Origin: Lentzea sp. NBRC 105346
Lineage (GTDB): Bacteria; Actinomycetota; Actinomycetes; Mycobacteriales; Pseudonocardiaceae
Length of the DNA stretch: 64,000 nucleotides
NCBI RefSeq assembly: GCF_030269605.1
Contig: NZ_BSTQ01000026.1
Coordinates: 23,823-87,822, forward strand
Reading direction: 5' to 3'
Shown here: piece by piece, positions 32,591 to 40,718 of the stretch
Layout: each line of letters begins with the position of its first letter
How positions within the stretch are numbered: the first letter of the stretch is position 1
The notes under the pieces: model-generated
The model's database searches: none
Seen by the model: only the letters and a program-made list of their open reading frames with translations
Told to the model about the DNA's origin: nothing
Position numbers and translations under genes: made by a program

Positions 32591-33679
32591 GTGCTTGCCG
32601 AGCTCTTCGACGACGCCGCGCGTTCGTGCCACCCCGGAAGCCCGCTGACCAACAGGCTGCTCACCGACGCCGCCGCCGACCTCAGAGCAGGCGGCATCAC
32701 CACCAAGGTCATGGCGGGCGCCGAGTGCGACCGCCAGGGCACCGTGCCCGGCCTCCGGTTCGCCGGCGCGCTGCACCGGCTCGTGCTGGAGGGCCGCGCG
32801 CCCGGACTCGCGAAGCACTACCCGTCCGTCGGCGGCCAGCCGCACCTGCCGACGTTGTGGGAGGACGCGCTGCCGGTGCTGCGCGAGAACACCGCGGTGC
32901 TGCAACACCGCATCGCCGCGACCGTCGTGCAGACCAATGAACCCGGCCGCAGCGCGCCGCTCTTCGGCGGACTGCAGGTCGCCGCGCACGAAGCGGCCAG
33001 GGCCGCGGGCAGGCACGCGCCGTTCTCCGTGCGGCTGCTGGAGATCGGCGCCAGCGGCGGGCTGAACCTGAGGCCGCACCACGTCGGCTACCGCATGCCG
33101 GACGGCACGGTGCACGGCGACCCGGACAGCCTGCTCGTGCTCGACCCGCAGTGGACCGGCCTCCCGGACGTCGACCTGGGGCACAAGCTGCGCGTCGTCG
33201 GCCGGGCGGGTTGCGACATCAACCCCGTCGACGTGTCCACTGAGGACGGACGGCTGCACCTCAGCTCGTTCGTGTGGGCGGACCAGCTCGAGCGGTGGAA
33301 CCGGTTGCGGGACGCGCTCGACCTCGCGGCCGTCGACCCGGTGCGCGTTGAGCAGGCCGCCGGTCCGGAGTGGCTGGCCCGGCAGCTGGCACACCGGGAA
33401 CGCGACGTGCTGACCGTCGTCTGGCATTCCGTTGTGTGGCAGTACGTTTCGCCCGCGGACCGGGCGATGGGCCGCGCGGTGCTGGCCGACGCGGCGGCCA
33501 AGGCGACGCCCACGGCGCCACTGGCCCTCCTGGTGTACGAGCCCAGACGCACGACCGGCGAGAATCAGTACGAGTTCCACCTCCTGCTCAAGCTGTGGCC
33601 CGCGGGACTGTCGTTGCTGCTGGGTCACGGCGCGGGCCATGGCATACCGTTCAACTGGGAGATTCGGCCTTGGGCTTGA
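32591..33679 (+). CDS. DUF2332 family protein
   Basis: 362 residues from GTG 32591. DUF2332 hallmarks are LAKHYPSVGG, QTNEPGRSAPLFGGLQ, LLEIGASGGLNLRPHHV and the late VVWHSVVWQYVSPADRAM. The glycine-rich ASGGLNL stretch recalls a methyltransferase-type nucleotide site, but no activity is known to me. A second member lies at 36521. The stop overlaps the next start. Confidence 0.85.
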   Translation: MLAELFDDAARSCHPGSPLTNRLLTDAAADLRAGGITTKVMAGAECDRQGTVPGLRFAGALHRLVLEGRAPGLAKHYPSVGGQPHLPTLWEDALPVLRENTAVLQHRIAATVVQTNEPGRSAPLFGGLQVAAHEAARAAGRHAPFSVRLLEIGASGGLNLRPHHVGYRMPDGTVHGDPDSLLVLDPQWTGLPDVDLGHKLRVVGRAGCDINPVDVSTEDGRLHLSSFVWADQLERWNRLRDALDLAAVDPVRVEQAAGPEWLARQLAHRERDVLTVVWHSVVWQYVSPADRAMGRAVLADAAAKATPTAPLALLVYEPRRTTGENQYEFHLLLKLWPAGLSLLLGHGAGHGIPFNWEIRPWA

Positions 33680-34164
33680 AAGACGCGTACCAGAAATCCT
33701 TACAAGCGTTCGCCAGCAACCCGAAGACGCTGCGCTGGATGGTCAAGACGGCACCCGCGCTCGACCGGTTCGTGTTCCGGGCCACCCGCGGCCGCTTCAC
33801 GATGTCCGGCCGCATGATGCCGATCGCGGTGCTCACCACCACCGGCGCGCGCACCGGTGTGGAGCGCGAGACGCCTTTGCTGTGCGTGTCGGACGACGAG
33901 GGCTTCCTCGTGGTGGGCAGCAACTTCGGGCAGACGCACCACCCGGCGTGGAGCGGCAACCTGCTCAAGAACCCGCATGCCACCGTCGCACAGGGCGGTA
34001 AGCGCATTCCGGTCACCGGCGCGCTGCTCACCGGCGAGGACCGGGCACGGGCGTGGAAGTTCCTGACCAGCGTGTGGCCGCCGTTCGACAAGTACGTCGA
34101 ACTGGCGGGCGGCCGTGAGATCCGGGTGTTCCGGCTGACGCCTAAGGCGTCGCCAGCGGTGTGA
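33670..34164 (+). CDS. Nitroreductase/quinone-reductase family protein (deazaflavin F420-type)
   Basis: 164 residues from TTG 33670, with GGGAG about 8 bp upstream; a TTG at 33676 giving a 4-bp overlap is the alternative. Signature: LTTTGARTGVERETPLLCV, then HHPAWSGNLLKNP and VTGALLTGEDRARAWK, the DUF385/Ddn split-barrel family. Members reduce quinones, nitro compounds or unsaturated ketones with F420H2. It converges on the small protein gene at 34142 with a 23-bp overlap. Confidence 0.82.
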   Translation: MGLKDAYQKSLQAFASNPKTLRWMVKTAPALDRFVFRATRGRFTMSGRMMPIAVLTTTGARTGVERETPLLCVSDDEGFLVVGSNFGQTHHPAWSGNLLKNPHATVAQGGKRIPVTGALLTGEDRARAWKFLTSVWPPFDKYVELAGGREIRVFRLTPKASPAV

Positions 34165-34516
34165 CGAGCCACCGGCCGTCGTGTTCGGCGGCCGGCATTC
34201 GCGTGTTGTCCGGTGTGCCGTCGGCGTGGACGAATTCGACGACGACCGCGTCGCCGACGAATCGGCTGCGGTCGACGCGCACACCGGAATAGTGATCGAC
34301 GGTCGCCTTTGCGATCGGCTCACCGCCGACGGAGATCAACGGCGTGAGTTTGTGCGCGTCGTGTTCGCGCAACGCCTCGGCGACCTTGACCGCCAGCTCG
34401 TCCGGCGTGGCCGCGCCCGGCTCCGGGAGACCGGAGATCTGCAGCGCGACCATCGCCAGCCAGGCCAGCGGGAGCGCGAGCAGCCAGAACCGCAGGTTCC
34501 TCAGCTGCCGCAACAC
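34142..34516 (-). CDS. Membrane-anchored hypothetical protein
   Basis: 124 residues from GTG 34516. One N-terminal membrane helix (LRFWLLALPLAWLAMVALQI) is followed by an external domain that resembles small NTF2-like or DUF4878-like folds (AVKVAEALREHDAHKLTPLI, then SVGGEPIAKATVDHYSG). It begins one base after the stop of a 31-residue membrane protein whose sequence resembles its own N-terminus. The role is unknown. Confidence 0.65.
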   Translation of the reverse strand: MLRQLRNLRFWLLALPLAWLAMVALQISGLPEPGAATPDELAVKVAEALREHDAHKLTPLISVGGEPIAKATVDHYSGVRVDRSRFVGDAVVVEFVHADGTPDNTRMPAAEHDGRWLVTPLATP

Positions 34517-34517
34517 G

Positions 34518-34613
34518 TCAGGGCGTCCCCGAGATCAGCACGAACACGGCGGTGATCCAGCAGAGCAGCCCGGCGAGGATCCAGAACCGGATGTTGGTCA
34601 GCAGTCTGGTCAT
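34518..34613 (-). CDS. 31-residue membrane peptide
   Basis: A short ORF with a good GGAGA site 7 bp before the ATG. It reads MTRLLTNIRFWILAG and then a hydrophobic helix ending LISGTP. The pattern R-LL-NIRFWILA resembles the anchor of the next protein (RQLRNLRFWLLAL), suggesting duplication. The 1-bp spacing implies co-translation. Too short for most gene finders. Confidence 0.5.
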   Translation of the reverse strand: MTRLLTNIRFWILAGLLCWITAVFVLISGTP

Positions 34614-34652
34614 GACGAAATCTCCAAACGAATACTTCAAGACGGACGGAAA

Positions 34653-35723
34653 TCAGAGCCAGCGATTTCGTCGAAGTATTCGATAGAGGATCAGGCAGGC
34701 GATGAGGATCAAGCTCATCACCACCGGATATCCGTATTTCCAGTGCAGTTCCGGCATGTAGTCGAAGTTCATGCCGTAGATGCCGACACCCATCGTCGGC
34801 ACGGAGATGATCGCCACCCAGGCGGTGATCTTCCGCATGTCGGTGTTCTGCTGCAGCGTGATCTTCGCGAGCGTCGCGTCGACCAGCGTGGTCAGCAGCT
34901 CGTCGAACGCCGCGACGCGTTCGGACACCTCGGTGAGGTGGTCGTCGACGTCGCGGAAGTACGACCGCACGGTCTCGGGGATGAGCGGCGTGTAGCCCTC
35001 GGCCAAGCGGCGCAACGGGTTCGCGAGCGGCATCACCGCGCGGCGCAGCTCGACGACCTCGCGCTTGAAGAGATAGATCTGGTCCGCGCTGACCCGGCTG
35101 CGGGGCGCGAAGATCCGCTCTTCCATCTGGTCGATGTCGTTCTCGATGTGCTCGGTGACGTCGAGGTAGTTGTCGACGACGTGGTCCGCGATCGCGTGCA
35201 GGACGGCGGCCGGCCCCACCTGCAGGCGCTCCGCGTCGTCCTCCATCTCGTGGCGCAGCTTGGACAGCCCCGAGTGGTTGCCGTGCCGCACGGTGATGAC
35301 GAACTCCTTGCCCAGGAACACCATGATCTCGCCGCTCTCGACGATCTCGTTGGCGGTGTCCGGCGACTCGTTCGTCACGTAGCGGACGGTCTTGAAGACC
35401 ATGAAGAGCGTGTTGTCGTACCGCTCGAGCTTCGGGCGCTGGTGCGCGTGCACCGCGTCCTCGACGGCCAGCTCGTGCAGTCCGAACGTGTCCGCGATGC
35501 CCTGGATCTGCTCGCCGTCCGGCTCGTGCAGGCCGATCCAGACGAACCCGTCCTTGCGCTTGCGGACCTCTTTGACGGCATCGGTGTGCGTCCAGCGGCC
35601 GGGCAGGCGCTTGCCGTCGATGTAGACCGCGCAGTCCACGACATACGCCGACAACGGCACCGGAATGGGTGCCATCGGGCGCTGTTGCGCACCGCGGCCG
35701 CGGATCGATGGCAAGCTGGGCAT
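34653..35723 (-). CDS. corA: CorA-type magnesium/cobalt transporter
   Basis: 356 residues from ATG 35723, with GGAGG 8 bp upstream. A large cytoplasmic funnel domain (WIGLHEPDGEQIQGIADTFG, then HELAVEDAVHAHQRPKLE) precedes two C-terminal membrane helices. The pore signature GMN is at 317-319 (YGMNFDYMPELHWKYGYP) and the basic end RRNRWL follows. CorA moves Mg2+ inward. It is the positional match of Rv1239c near lpqY-sugABC. A leader ORF precedes it. Confidence 0.93.
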   Translation of the reverse strand: MPSLPSIRGRGAQQRPMAPIPVPLSAYVVDCAVYIDGKRLPGRWTHTDAVKEVRKRKDGFVWIGLHEPDGEQIQGIADTFGLHELAVEDAVHAHQRPKLERYDNTLFMVFKTVRYVTNESPDTANEIVESGEIMVFLGKEFVITVRHGNHSGLSKLRHEMEDDAERLQVGPAAVLHAIADHVVDNYLDVTEHIENDIDQMEERIFAPRSRVSADQIYLFKREVVELRRAVMPLANPLRRLAEGYTPLIPETVRSYFRDVDDHLTEVSERVAAFDELLTTLVDATLAKITLQQNTDMRKITAWVAIISVPTMGVGIYGMNFDYMPELHWKYGYPVVMSLILIACLILYRILRRNRWL

Positions 35724-35791
35724 GGTGAGTCCTCCAGGCACACGCACGTCGTTCAGGCACGAACACACGACGGGGCGTCCCTACCGGAGAC

Positions 35792-35857
35792 TCAGAGCAA
35801 AGATGCCCCTCCGATGAGGACGCGCTTGGTACTGGCAGGGTGGGGGTCGTTGCTCAT
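35792..35857 (-). CDS. Possible 21-residue leader peptide of corA
   Basis: ATG 35857 has a strong site (GGAGGTGAGG, about 8 bp upstream), better than that of many full genes here. The peptide starts MSNDPHPASTKRVLIG and ends GASLL, with two early prolines. It stops 68 bp before corA. Mg2+ transporter genes in enterobacteria use proline-containing leader peptides, so an attenuation role is conceivable. No M-box consensus is evident. Confidence 0.4.
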   Translation of the reverse strand: MSNDPHPASTKRVLIGGASLL

Positions 35858-35996
35858 AAAGCCGTCCTCACCTCCTCTGGGCGAAGTTCACGGGTGGTGG
35901 ATTGCCTCACACACCAGTTGCCGAGAGTACTCCCCCTGCCTTCAGACTGTCTCCCCAACCGAGACGGATCTCGATCACACGCCAGCGGAGGCAGTA

Positions 35997-36503
35997 GTGC
36001 AGTTCGGTCGTTACTACGAGGAATTCGAGGTCGGCGCGGTTTACAAGCACTGGCCCGGCAAGACGGTGACGGAGTACGACGACCACCTGTTCTGCCTGCT
36101 CACGATGAACCACCACCCGTTGCACATGGACGTCAACTACGCCGAGAAGACGACGGACTTCGGCAAGAACGTCGTGGTGGGCAACTACATCTACTCGCTA
36201 CTTTTGGGCATGTCCGTACCGGACGTTTCGGGCAAGGCGATCGCCAACCTGGAGATCGAGTCGCTCCGGCACGTGAAGCCGACCTTCCACGGTGACACCA
36301 TCTACGGCGAGACCGAGGTGCTCGACAAGACGCCGTCCAAGTCGAAGGACGACCGCGGCATCGTCTACGTCGAGACCCGCGGGTACAAGCAGGACGGCAC
36401 GGTCGTGTGCATCTTCCGCCGCAAGGTCATGGTGCCCAAGAAGTCCTACGGCGACGCGCGCGGCGGCGAGCAGCCGGGCCGGCCCGAGCCCGCCACTGAT
36501 TGA
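35997..36503 (+). CDS. MaoC-family hydratase (candidate mesaconyl-CoA hydratase)
   Basis: 168 residues from GTG 35997, with GGAGG at 35987-35991. Hot-dog fold signature: YYEEFEVGAVYKHWPGKTVT, DDHLFCLLTMNHHPLHMDVN and NLEIESLRHVKPTFHGDTIY. The Asp/His pair in MNHHPLHMD fits the hydratase site. From memory it closely resembles the MaoC protein encoded beside ccr, ecm and mcl in Streptomyces, so mesaconyl-CoA hydration is the best guess. It is divergent from corA. Confidence 0.82.
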   Translation: MQFGRYYEEFEVGAVYKHWPGKTVTEYDDHLFCLLTMNHHPLHMDVNYAEKTTDFGKNVVVGNYIYSLLLGMSVPDVSGKAIANLEIESLRHVKPTFHGDTIYGETEVLDKTPSKSKDDRGIVYVETRGYKQDGTVVCIFRRKVMVPKKSYGDARGGEQPGRPEPATD

Positions 36504-36520
36504 TATCGATTGGGAGTGAA

Positions 36521-37534
36521 GTGACTTCTCCGGATCTGGCGCAGCGCAGGCTTTCGGAGTTCGCGGACGAGGCGTCCGGCGTCTCCCCGCTCTACGAGCA
36601 CCTCGCGCGCCACGCCGCCGATGATCCGGAGGTCGCCCGTCTGCTGACGGCAGCGCCGGAGGCCCACGCCTCCGGCGCCCTGCTCCTCGCCGCGGCGCAC
36701 CGGCTCGTGCAGGTCGAGCCGTTCCACCCGTTGTCGAACTACTACCCGTCGCTCGGCGGCACCTACGGCCCGGACGAGGCCACCTGGCCGTTGTTCCGCG
36801 ACTTCCTGCTCGAACGGTCGGAGCGGGTGCGCGAGCTCGTGGCGACCCGCACGACGCGGACGTGCGAGGTGCGCGGCGCGGCCGTGTTGTTCCCGGCGGT
36901 GGCGATCGCGGCCAAACAGGCGGGCGCGCCCGTCGGGTTGCTCGAGGCGGGCACGAGCGCGGGACTGCTGCTCGGGCTCGACCAGTACGCCTACCGCTAC
37001 CAGACCGAGCAGGCGGGGCAGGTCGTCGCCGGACCGGCGAAGGCCGCCGTGGGCCTGCACTGCGCGCTGGAGCTCGCGCCGGGCGCCGAGCTGCCCAAGC
37101 TGCCCAAGTCCGTGAAGGTCGCCGCGAAGGCCGGCATCGGGGAACCGGCCGACCTCGACGACGAGGACGCCTACGCCTGGCTCGAGGCCTGCGTGTGGGC
37201 CGACCAGCCCGAGCGGCTGCGGCTCTTCGGCGTGGCCGCGGGCGTGCTCCGCAAGAAGCCGCCGCAGCTCCTCGCGGGCGATCCGGTGGCCGACCTGCCG
37301 AAGGCCGCCGACCTGATCCCCGCGGACGCTCCGCTGGTCGTGCTCACGTACGCCTCCGGGCTGGACCTGCTGCCCGCGCTCGCCGAGCTGCCCCGGCCCG
37401 CGTGGTGGGTCGGTCACGAGGGCGGCGAGCTGAGGCTCAGCCGGTCGCGTGATGGACAGACCGAGACGCGGGTGCTGGCGCGGACCGAGGCCCACGGACA
37501 GCGTCTCGTGTGGCTGCCGACAGCTACTCGATAG
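36521..37534 (+). CDS. DUF2332 family protein
   Basis: 337 residues from GTG 36521, with GGGAG 5 bp upstream and 17 bp after the MaoC gene, probably in the same transcript. Family marks: FHPLSNYYPSLGG, EVRGAAVLFPAVAIAA, GLLEAGTSAGLLLGLDQYAY and VWADQPERLRLF. It is only distantly similar to the DUF2332 protein at 32591, so the two are old paralogues or separate subfamilies. Function unknown. Confidence 0.83.
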   Translation: MTSPDLAQRRLSEFADEASGVSPLYEHLARHAADDPEVARLLTAAPEAHASGALLLAAAHRLVQVEPFHPLSNYYPSLGGTYGPDEATWPLFRDFLLERSERVRELVATRTTRTCEVRGAAVLFPAVAIAAKQAGAPVGLLEAGTSAGLLLGLDQYAYRYQTEQAGQVVAGPAKAAVGLHCALELAPGAELPKLPKSVKVAAKAGIGEPADLDDEDAYAWLEACVWADQPERLRLFGVAAGVLRKKPPQLLAGDPVADLPKAADLIPADAPLVVLTYASGLDLLPALAELPRPAWWVGHEGGELRLSRSRDGQTETRVLARTEAHGQRLVWLPTATR

Positions 37535-37546
37535 AGCGAACCCTGA

Positions 37547-37960
37547 TCAGGCCTTGGGCAGGCAGTTCCACCCCTTGAGCGCCTCGTGGAGGCCTTCGGT
37601 GAGCTCCAATGTGGCCAACATCGCACTGTCGACCCATCGGACATCCGATGCGTCGTCCCCCGGTCGGAGCACACCCGACCTGACCTGGCACTCGTAGTCG
37701 AAGATCAGGAAAACGCCGTCACGAAACGGTCGGGTGACGGATCCGACGAGTCGGCCGACGGTCACGGAGAGTCCTGTCTCCTCACGGAGTTCCCTCTTCA
37801 CCGCCTCGCTGTCTGTCTCACCAGGCTCCACCCGGCCGCCTGGTATCGACCAGAGGCCCTCACCAGGCGCGTTGGCTCGTCGCACGAGCAGTAGTCGCCC
37901 GATGGGGTCAAAAACGATGCCGCCGACACAGCGGACCGACACCGGACTGCGCTCCGTCAC
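37547..37960 (-). CDS. Nudix hydrolase
   Basis: About 137 residues from a GTG near 37960 (VTERSPVSVRCVGG). The Nudix box is complete (GGRVEPGETDSEAVKRELRE, then ETGLSV). The open frame reaches back to 38194, but that part is antisense to the small membrane gene and has no family-like sequence. The next GTG (VSVRCVGG) is an alternative start. The gene converges on the DUF2332 gene with 12 bp between stops. Substrate unknown. Confidence 0.8.
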   Translation of the reverse strand: MTERSPVSVRCVGGIVFDPIGRLLLVRRANAPGEGLWSIPGGRVEPGETDSEAVKRELREETGLSVTVGRLVGSVTRPFRDGVFLIFDYECQVRSGVLRPGDDASDVRWVDSAMLATLELTEGLHEALKGWNCLPKA

Positions 37961-38101
37961 GGTTACGGATCGTAGCGACCCCGGAACGGCGGTCGTGCTC
38001 GCTCGCCCAAGCGCGGTACAAATTGCCCAACGCGCCGGACCTTGCTGTACAACGGTGACGAACGGCGCCAAACGGGTGCGGAAGTTGGACGGGGTGGGAC
38101 C

Positions 38102-38263
38102 GTGAACTTGAAGAAGATCCTCATTTTCGCCGGCGTCGCCTTGCTGCTGTTCTTCCTCATCGCCGAGCCGCAGCAGGCAGCGCAACTGGTGCACAACATC
38201 CTCGGCGCACTGCGGACCGCGGCGGAGGCTTTGATCAACTTCGCCAAGAACGTCGTCGCCTAG
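38102..38263 (+). CDS. Small membrane protein (53 residues)
   Basis: From GTG 38102: VNLKKILIFAGVALLLFFLI is a membrane helix, followed by an amphipathic helix (AAQLVHNILGALRTAAEALI, then NFAKNVVA). It lies 36 bp before the PH-domain gene and is likely co-transcribed with it. Proteins of this shape are common next to membrane PH-domain proteins in actinobacteria. Function unknown. Confidence 0.65.
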   Translation: MNLKKILIFAGVALLLFFLIAEPQQAAQLVHNILGALRTAAEALINFAKNVVA

Positions 38264-38299
38264 GACTTACACTCGTCAGCAACGAGAGGCGGGTGAACC

Positions 38300-38863
38300 A
38301 TGTTCGCTCCACGCGATCCGGACGACTATCTGCTCAACAGTGAGCGTCGGGTCATCAGGGTGCGGCGACACTGGTCTTACCTGCTGTGGGACGTCCTGGA
38401 GGCCGGGGCTCTGCTCGCCGGCGCCATGATGATCTCCTACCTGTTGCCGCCGAACGCGGGGATCATCCAGAACATCCTCTGGTACGTCTCCCTGCTGGTG
38501 CTGCTGCGGTTGGCCTACTTCATCATCGAGTGGTGGGTCGAGCGCATCGTCGTCACCGACAAGCGGTTCATGCTGACGTCGGGCGTCTTCGAGACCAAGG
38601 TCGCGATGATGCCCATCAGCAAGGTCACCGACCTCACGTATGAGAGGTCGGTGACGGGCCGCATGTTCGGGTTCGGCACGTTGATCGTCGAGTCGGCCGG
38701 TCAGATCCAGGCGTTGAACCGTCTGGAGTACCTGCCGGACCCCGAAGAGGTGTACGACGCCATCTCCGAGCTGGTGTTCGGGGACAAGAAGGCGCAGGCC
38801 GAACGGTTCTCGATGATCAAGGCTCAGCGGATGGCGCGCGGCAAGTCGATGCTCCCCAAGTGA
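38300..38863 (+). CDS. Bacterial PH-domain membrane protein
   Basis: 187 residues. An N-terminal cytoplasmic stretch (DDYLLNSERRVIRVRRHWSY) is followed by two membrane helices (about 29-49 and 56-76) and a bPH2-type domain (VERIVVTDKRFMLTSGVFET, then MPISKVTDLTYERSVTGRMF; GTLIVESAG). The pattern is that of YdbT/DUF304 proteins. It may sense or organise the membrane. Strongly conserved in type; role unknown. Confidence 0.83.
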   Translation: MFAPRDPDDYLLNSERRVIRVRRHWSYLLWDVLEAGALLAGAMMISYLLPPNAGIIQNILWYVSLLVLLRLAYFIIEWWVERIVVTDKRFMLTSGVFETKVAMMPISKVTDLTYERSVTGRMFGFGTLIVESAGQIQALNRLEYLPDPEEVYDAISELVFGDKKAQAERFSMIKAQRMARGKSMLPK

Positions 38864-38896
38864 GTTCGCCGGATCGCGTCGTCCACACTGGACGAC

Positions 38897-39754
38897 GTGG
38901 TCATCGATCTGCACACCCATTCGACGGAGTCCGACGGCACCGACACGCCTGCTGAGCTCGTCGCGGCGGCCGCCGCGGCAGGTCTCGACACGGTGGCGAT
39001 CACCGACCACGACACGGCTTCCGGCTGGGCCGCGGCGGCTGCCGCACTGCCCGCCGGCCTGCGGCTCGTGCGCGGGTCGGAACAGTCGTGCACGTCGTTC
39101 GACGGGCGGGGCCACCGGATCACCGTGCACCTGCTCGCGTACCTGTACGACCCGACGTCGCCCGCCCTGGTCGCGGAGCAGGTGCGGCTGCGGTCCGAAC
39201 GACGCGAGCGGCTGCACAAGATGGCGTTCCGGATGGCCGCCGACGGTTTCCCGATCGACCCGGACGCGCTGCTGGCCGGTGTGCCCGAGGAAGCGACCGT
39301 CGGACGGCCGCACCTCGCCATGGCGTTGATGCGCGCGGGCGTCGTGTCCTCGGTGGACGAGGCGTTCGCGACCTTCCTGGCCGGTGGCCAGTACTACGTG
39401 CCGCGCACCGACACGCCCGTCGAGCACGCGATCGAGATGATCACCGCGGCGGGCGGTGTGACCGTGCTGGCGCACCCGTTCGCCGTCGCGCGCGGCCCGA
39501 TCGTCACGTCGGACGTGGTGCGTTCTCTTGCTTCGGTCGGACTCGCGGGCGTCGAGGTGGACCACCCGGACCATGACGCTGACACCCGCCTCCGGTTGCG
39601 GCGGCTGGCCGATTCCGCTGGGCTGATCGTCACCGGGTCTTCGGACTACCACGGGACGAACAAGACGATCCGGCTCGGCGCGGAGTCCACCGCGCCGGAG
39701 ATGCTGGACGCACTCGCGGAGCGGGCCACCGGGTGCAAGATCCTCGTGGGGTGA
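38897..39754 (+). CDS. PHP-domain phosphoesterase
   Basis: 285 residues. The polymerase-and-histidinol-phosphatase metal motifs are present: DLHTHSTESDGTDTPAELV, AITDHDTASGW, VLAHPFA and SDYHG. It resembles the YciV/RNase AM group, which removes 5' nucleotides from RNA fragments or hydrolyses 3',5'-bisphosphonucleotides. The start may be GTG 38897 with little spacing from the previous gene. marC starts just behind it. Confidence 0.85.
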   Translation: MVIDLHTHSTESDGTDTPAELVAAAAAAGLDTVAITDHDTASGWAAAAAALPAGLRLVRGSEQSCTSFDGRGHRITVHLLAYLYDPTSPALVAEQVRLRSERRERLHKMAFRMAADGFPIDPDALLAGVPEEATVGRPHLAMALMRAGVVSSVDEAFATFLAGGQYYVPRTDTPVEHAIEMITAAGGVTVLAHPFAVARGPIVTSDVVRSLASVGLAGVEVDHPDHDADTRLRLRRLADSAGLIVTGSSDYHGTNKTIRLGAESTAPEMLDALAERATGCKILVG

Positions 39755-39755
39755 C

Positions 39756-40367
39756 GTGGTGTTCGACGTACGGCTGTTCACCGAGGCGCTGATCACGCTG
39801 ATCGTGATCATGGACCCGCCGGGCACGATCCCGGTGTTCCTGGGTCTGGTCGGTCGCAAGTCCCGCGACGCGCGGCGCCGGGCGGCGCGTCAGGGCGTGC
39901 TGGTGTCGTTCCTGGTGATCACCCTGTTCGCCGTGGCGGGCAACTCGATCCTCGCCTACATGCACATCGGCATCCCGGCCCTGCAGGGTGCCGGCGGGTT
40001 GCTGCTGTTGCTGATCGCTCTGGACCTGTTGACCGGTCGTGGCGAGACCAACCACCCGGAGGTCGAGGACGTCAACATCGCTCTCGTGCCTCTGGGGACG
40101 CCGCTGCTGGCCGGGCCTGGTGCCATCGCGGCCACGATCGTGTTCGTGCGGCAGGCCGACTCGATCGGGTCGTACATCGCTTTGGCGACGGCGATCGTGG
40201 CGGTGCACCTGATCCTGCTCGCGTGCCTGCGGTCCGCGGGTCTGCTGATCAAGGTGTTCAAGGAGAGCGGGATCCTGCTGATGGCGAAGATCGCCGGTCT
40301 CCTGCTAGCCGCGATCGCCGTCCAGTTGGTCGCGTCGTCCGTGCAGGGGTTCGTGTCCGGGGCCTAA
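39756..40367 (+). CDS. MarC-family integral membrane protein
   Basis: 203 residues from GTG 39756 (or the next codon, also GTG). Six membrane helices, with the family signatures LIVIMDPPGTIPVFLGLVG and LVPLGTPLLAGPGAIAATIV. A role in multiple antibiotic resistance was once proposed and not upheld for the family, so function is open. It overlaps the convergent ArsC-like gene by 4 bp at the stops. Confidence 0.87.
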   Translation: MVFDVRLFTEALITLIVIMDPPGTIPVFLGLVGRKSRDARRRAARQGVLVSFLVITLFAVAGNSILAYMHIGIPALQGAGGLLLLLIALDLLTGRGETNHPEVEDVNIALVPLGTPLLAGPGAIAATIVFVRQADSIGSYIALATAIVAVHLILLACLRSAGLLIKVFKESGILLMAKIAGLLLAAIAVQLVASSVQGFVSGA

Positions 40368-40681
40368 CGCTCGATGCTCGCTTCGTCTTCCTTGATCACG
40401 ATCGGGCGTTCGATCAGGACGGGGTTCTCGGCGAGGATCTTGATCCACTTGGCCCGGTCGTGGGGCTCGTTCTTGAACTGCTGGTACGCCGGTTCCTTGG
40501 TGCGGGCGATCTCCCACGGTTCCTTGCCCAGCAGGGTGAGGACGTGGTCGAGCTCCTGCTCGGTGGGCGGGTTGTCGAGGTAGCGGCGCTCGGTGTAGGT
40601 CTCTCCGGCGTCGTCCAGGGCCTGCTTCGCGGCGCGCGACTTGGAACAACGCGGGTTGTGCCAGATCTCCATGGGAGCCAT
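40364..40681 (-). CDS. ArsC/Spx-family thioredoxin-fold protein
   Basis: 105 residues, ATG 40681 or 40672. The N-terminal loop NPRCSKSRAA holds a single active cysteine as in ArsC/YfgD proteins, followed by RYLDNPPTEQEL and KEPAYQQF, then late VLIERPIVI. Most such proteins in actinobacteria are annotated as arsenate reductase; without arsR or an arsenite pump nearby this is doubtful, and a general thiol-redox role is as likely. Confidence 0.8.
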   Translation of the reverse strand: MAPMEIWHNPRCSKSRAAKQALDDAGETYTERRYLDNPPTEQELDHVLTLLGKEPWEIARTKEPAYQQFKNEPHDRAKWIKILAENPVLIERPIVIKEDEASIER

Positions 40682-40718
40682 TCAAATACTGTCAGGGGGT
40701 CTGAGTAACTTGGGGTCC

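Noticed and set aside
35724..35996. M-box (Mg2+) riboswitch upstream of corA
   Set aside because: The stretch does not show the conserved M-box core by eye. Only the leader ORF and its ribosome-binding site stand out. A covariance-model search would settle it.
40364..40681. Arsenic-resistance gene
   Set aside because: Only a general ArsC/Spx fold is visible. No arsR, arsenite pump or arsenate-specific context is present.
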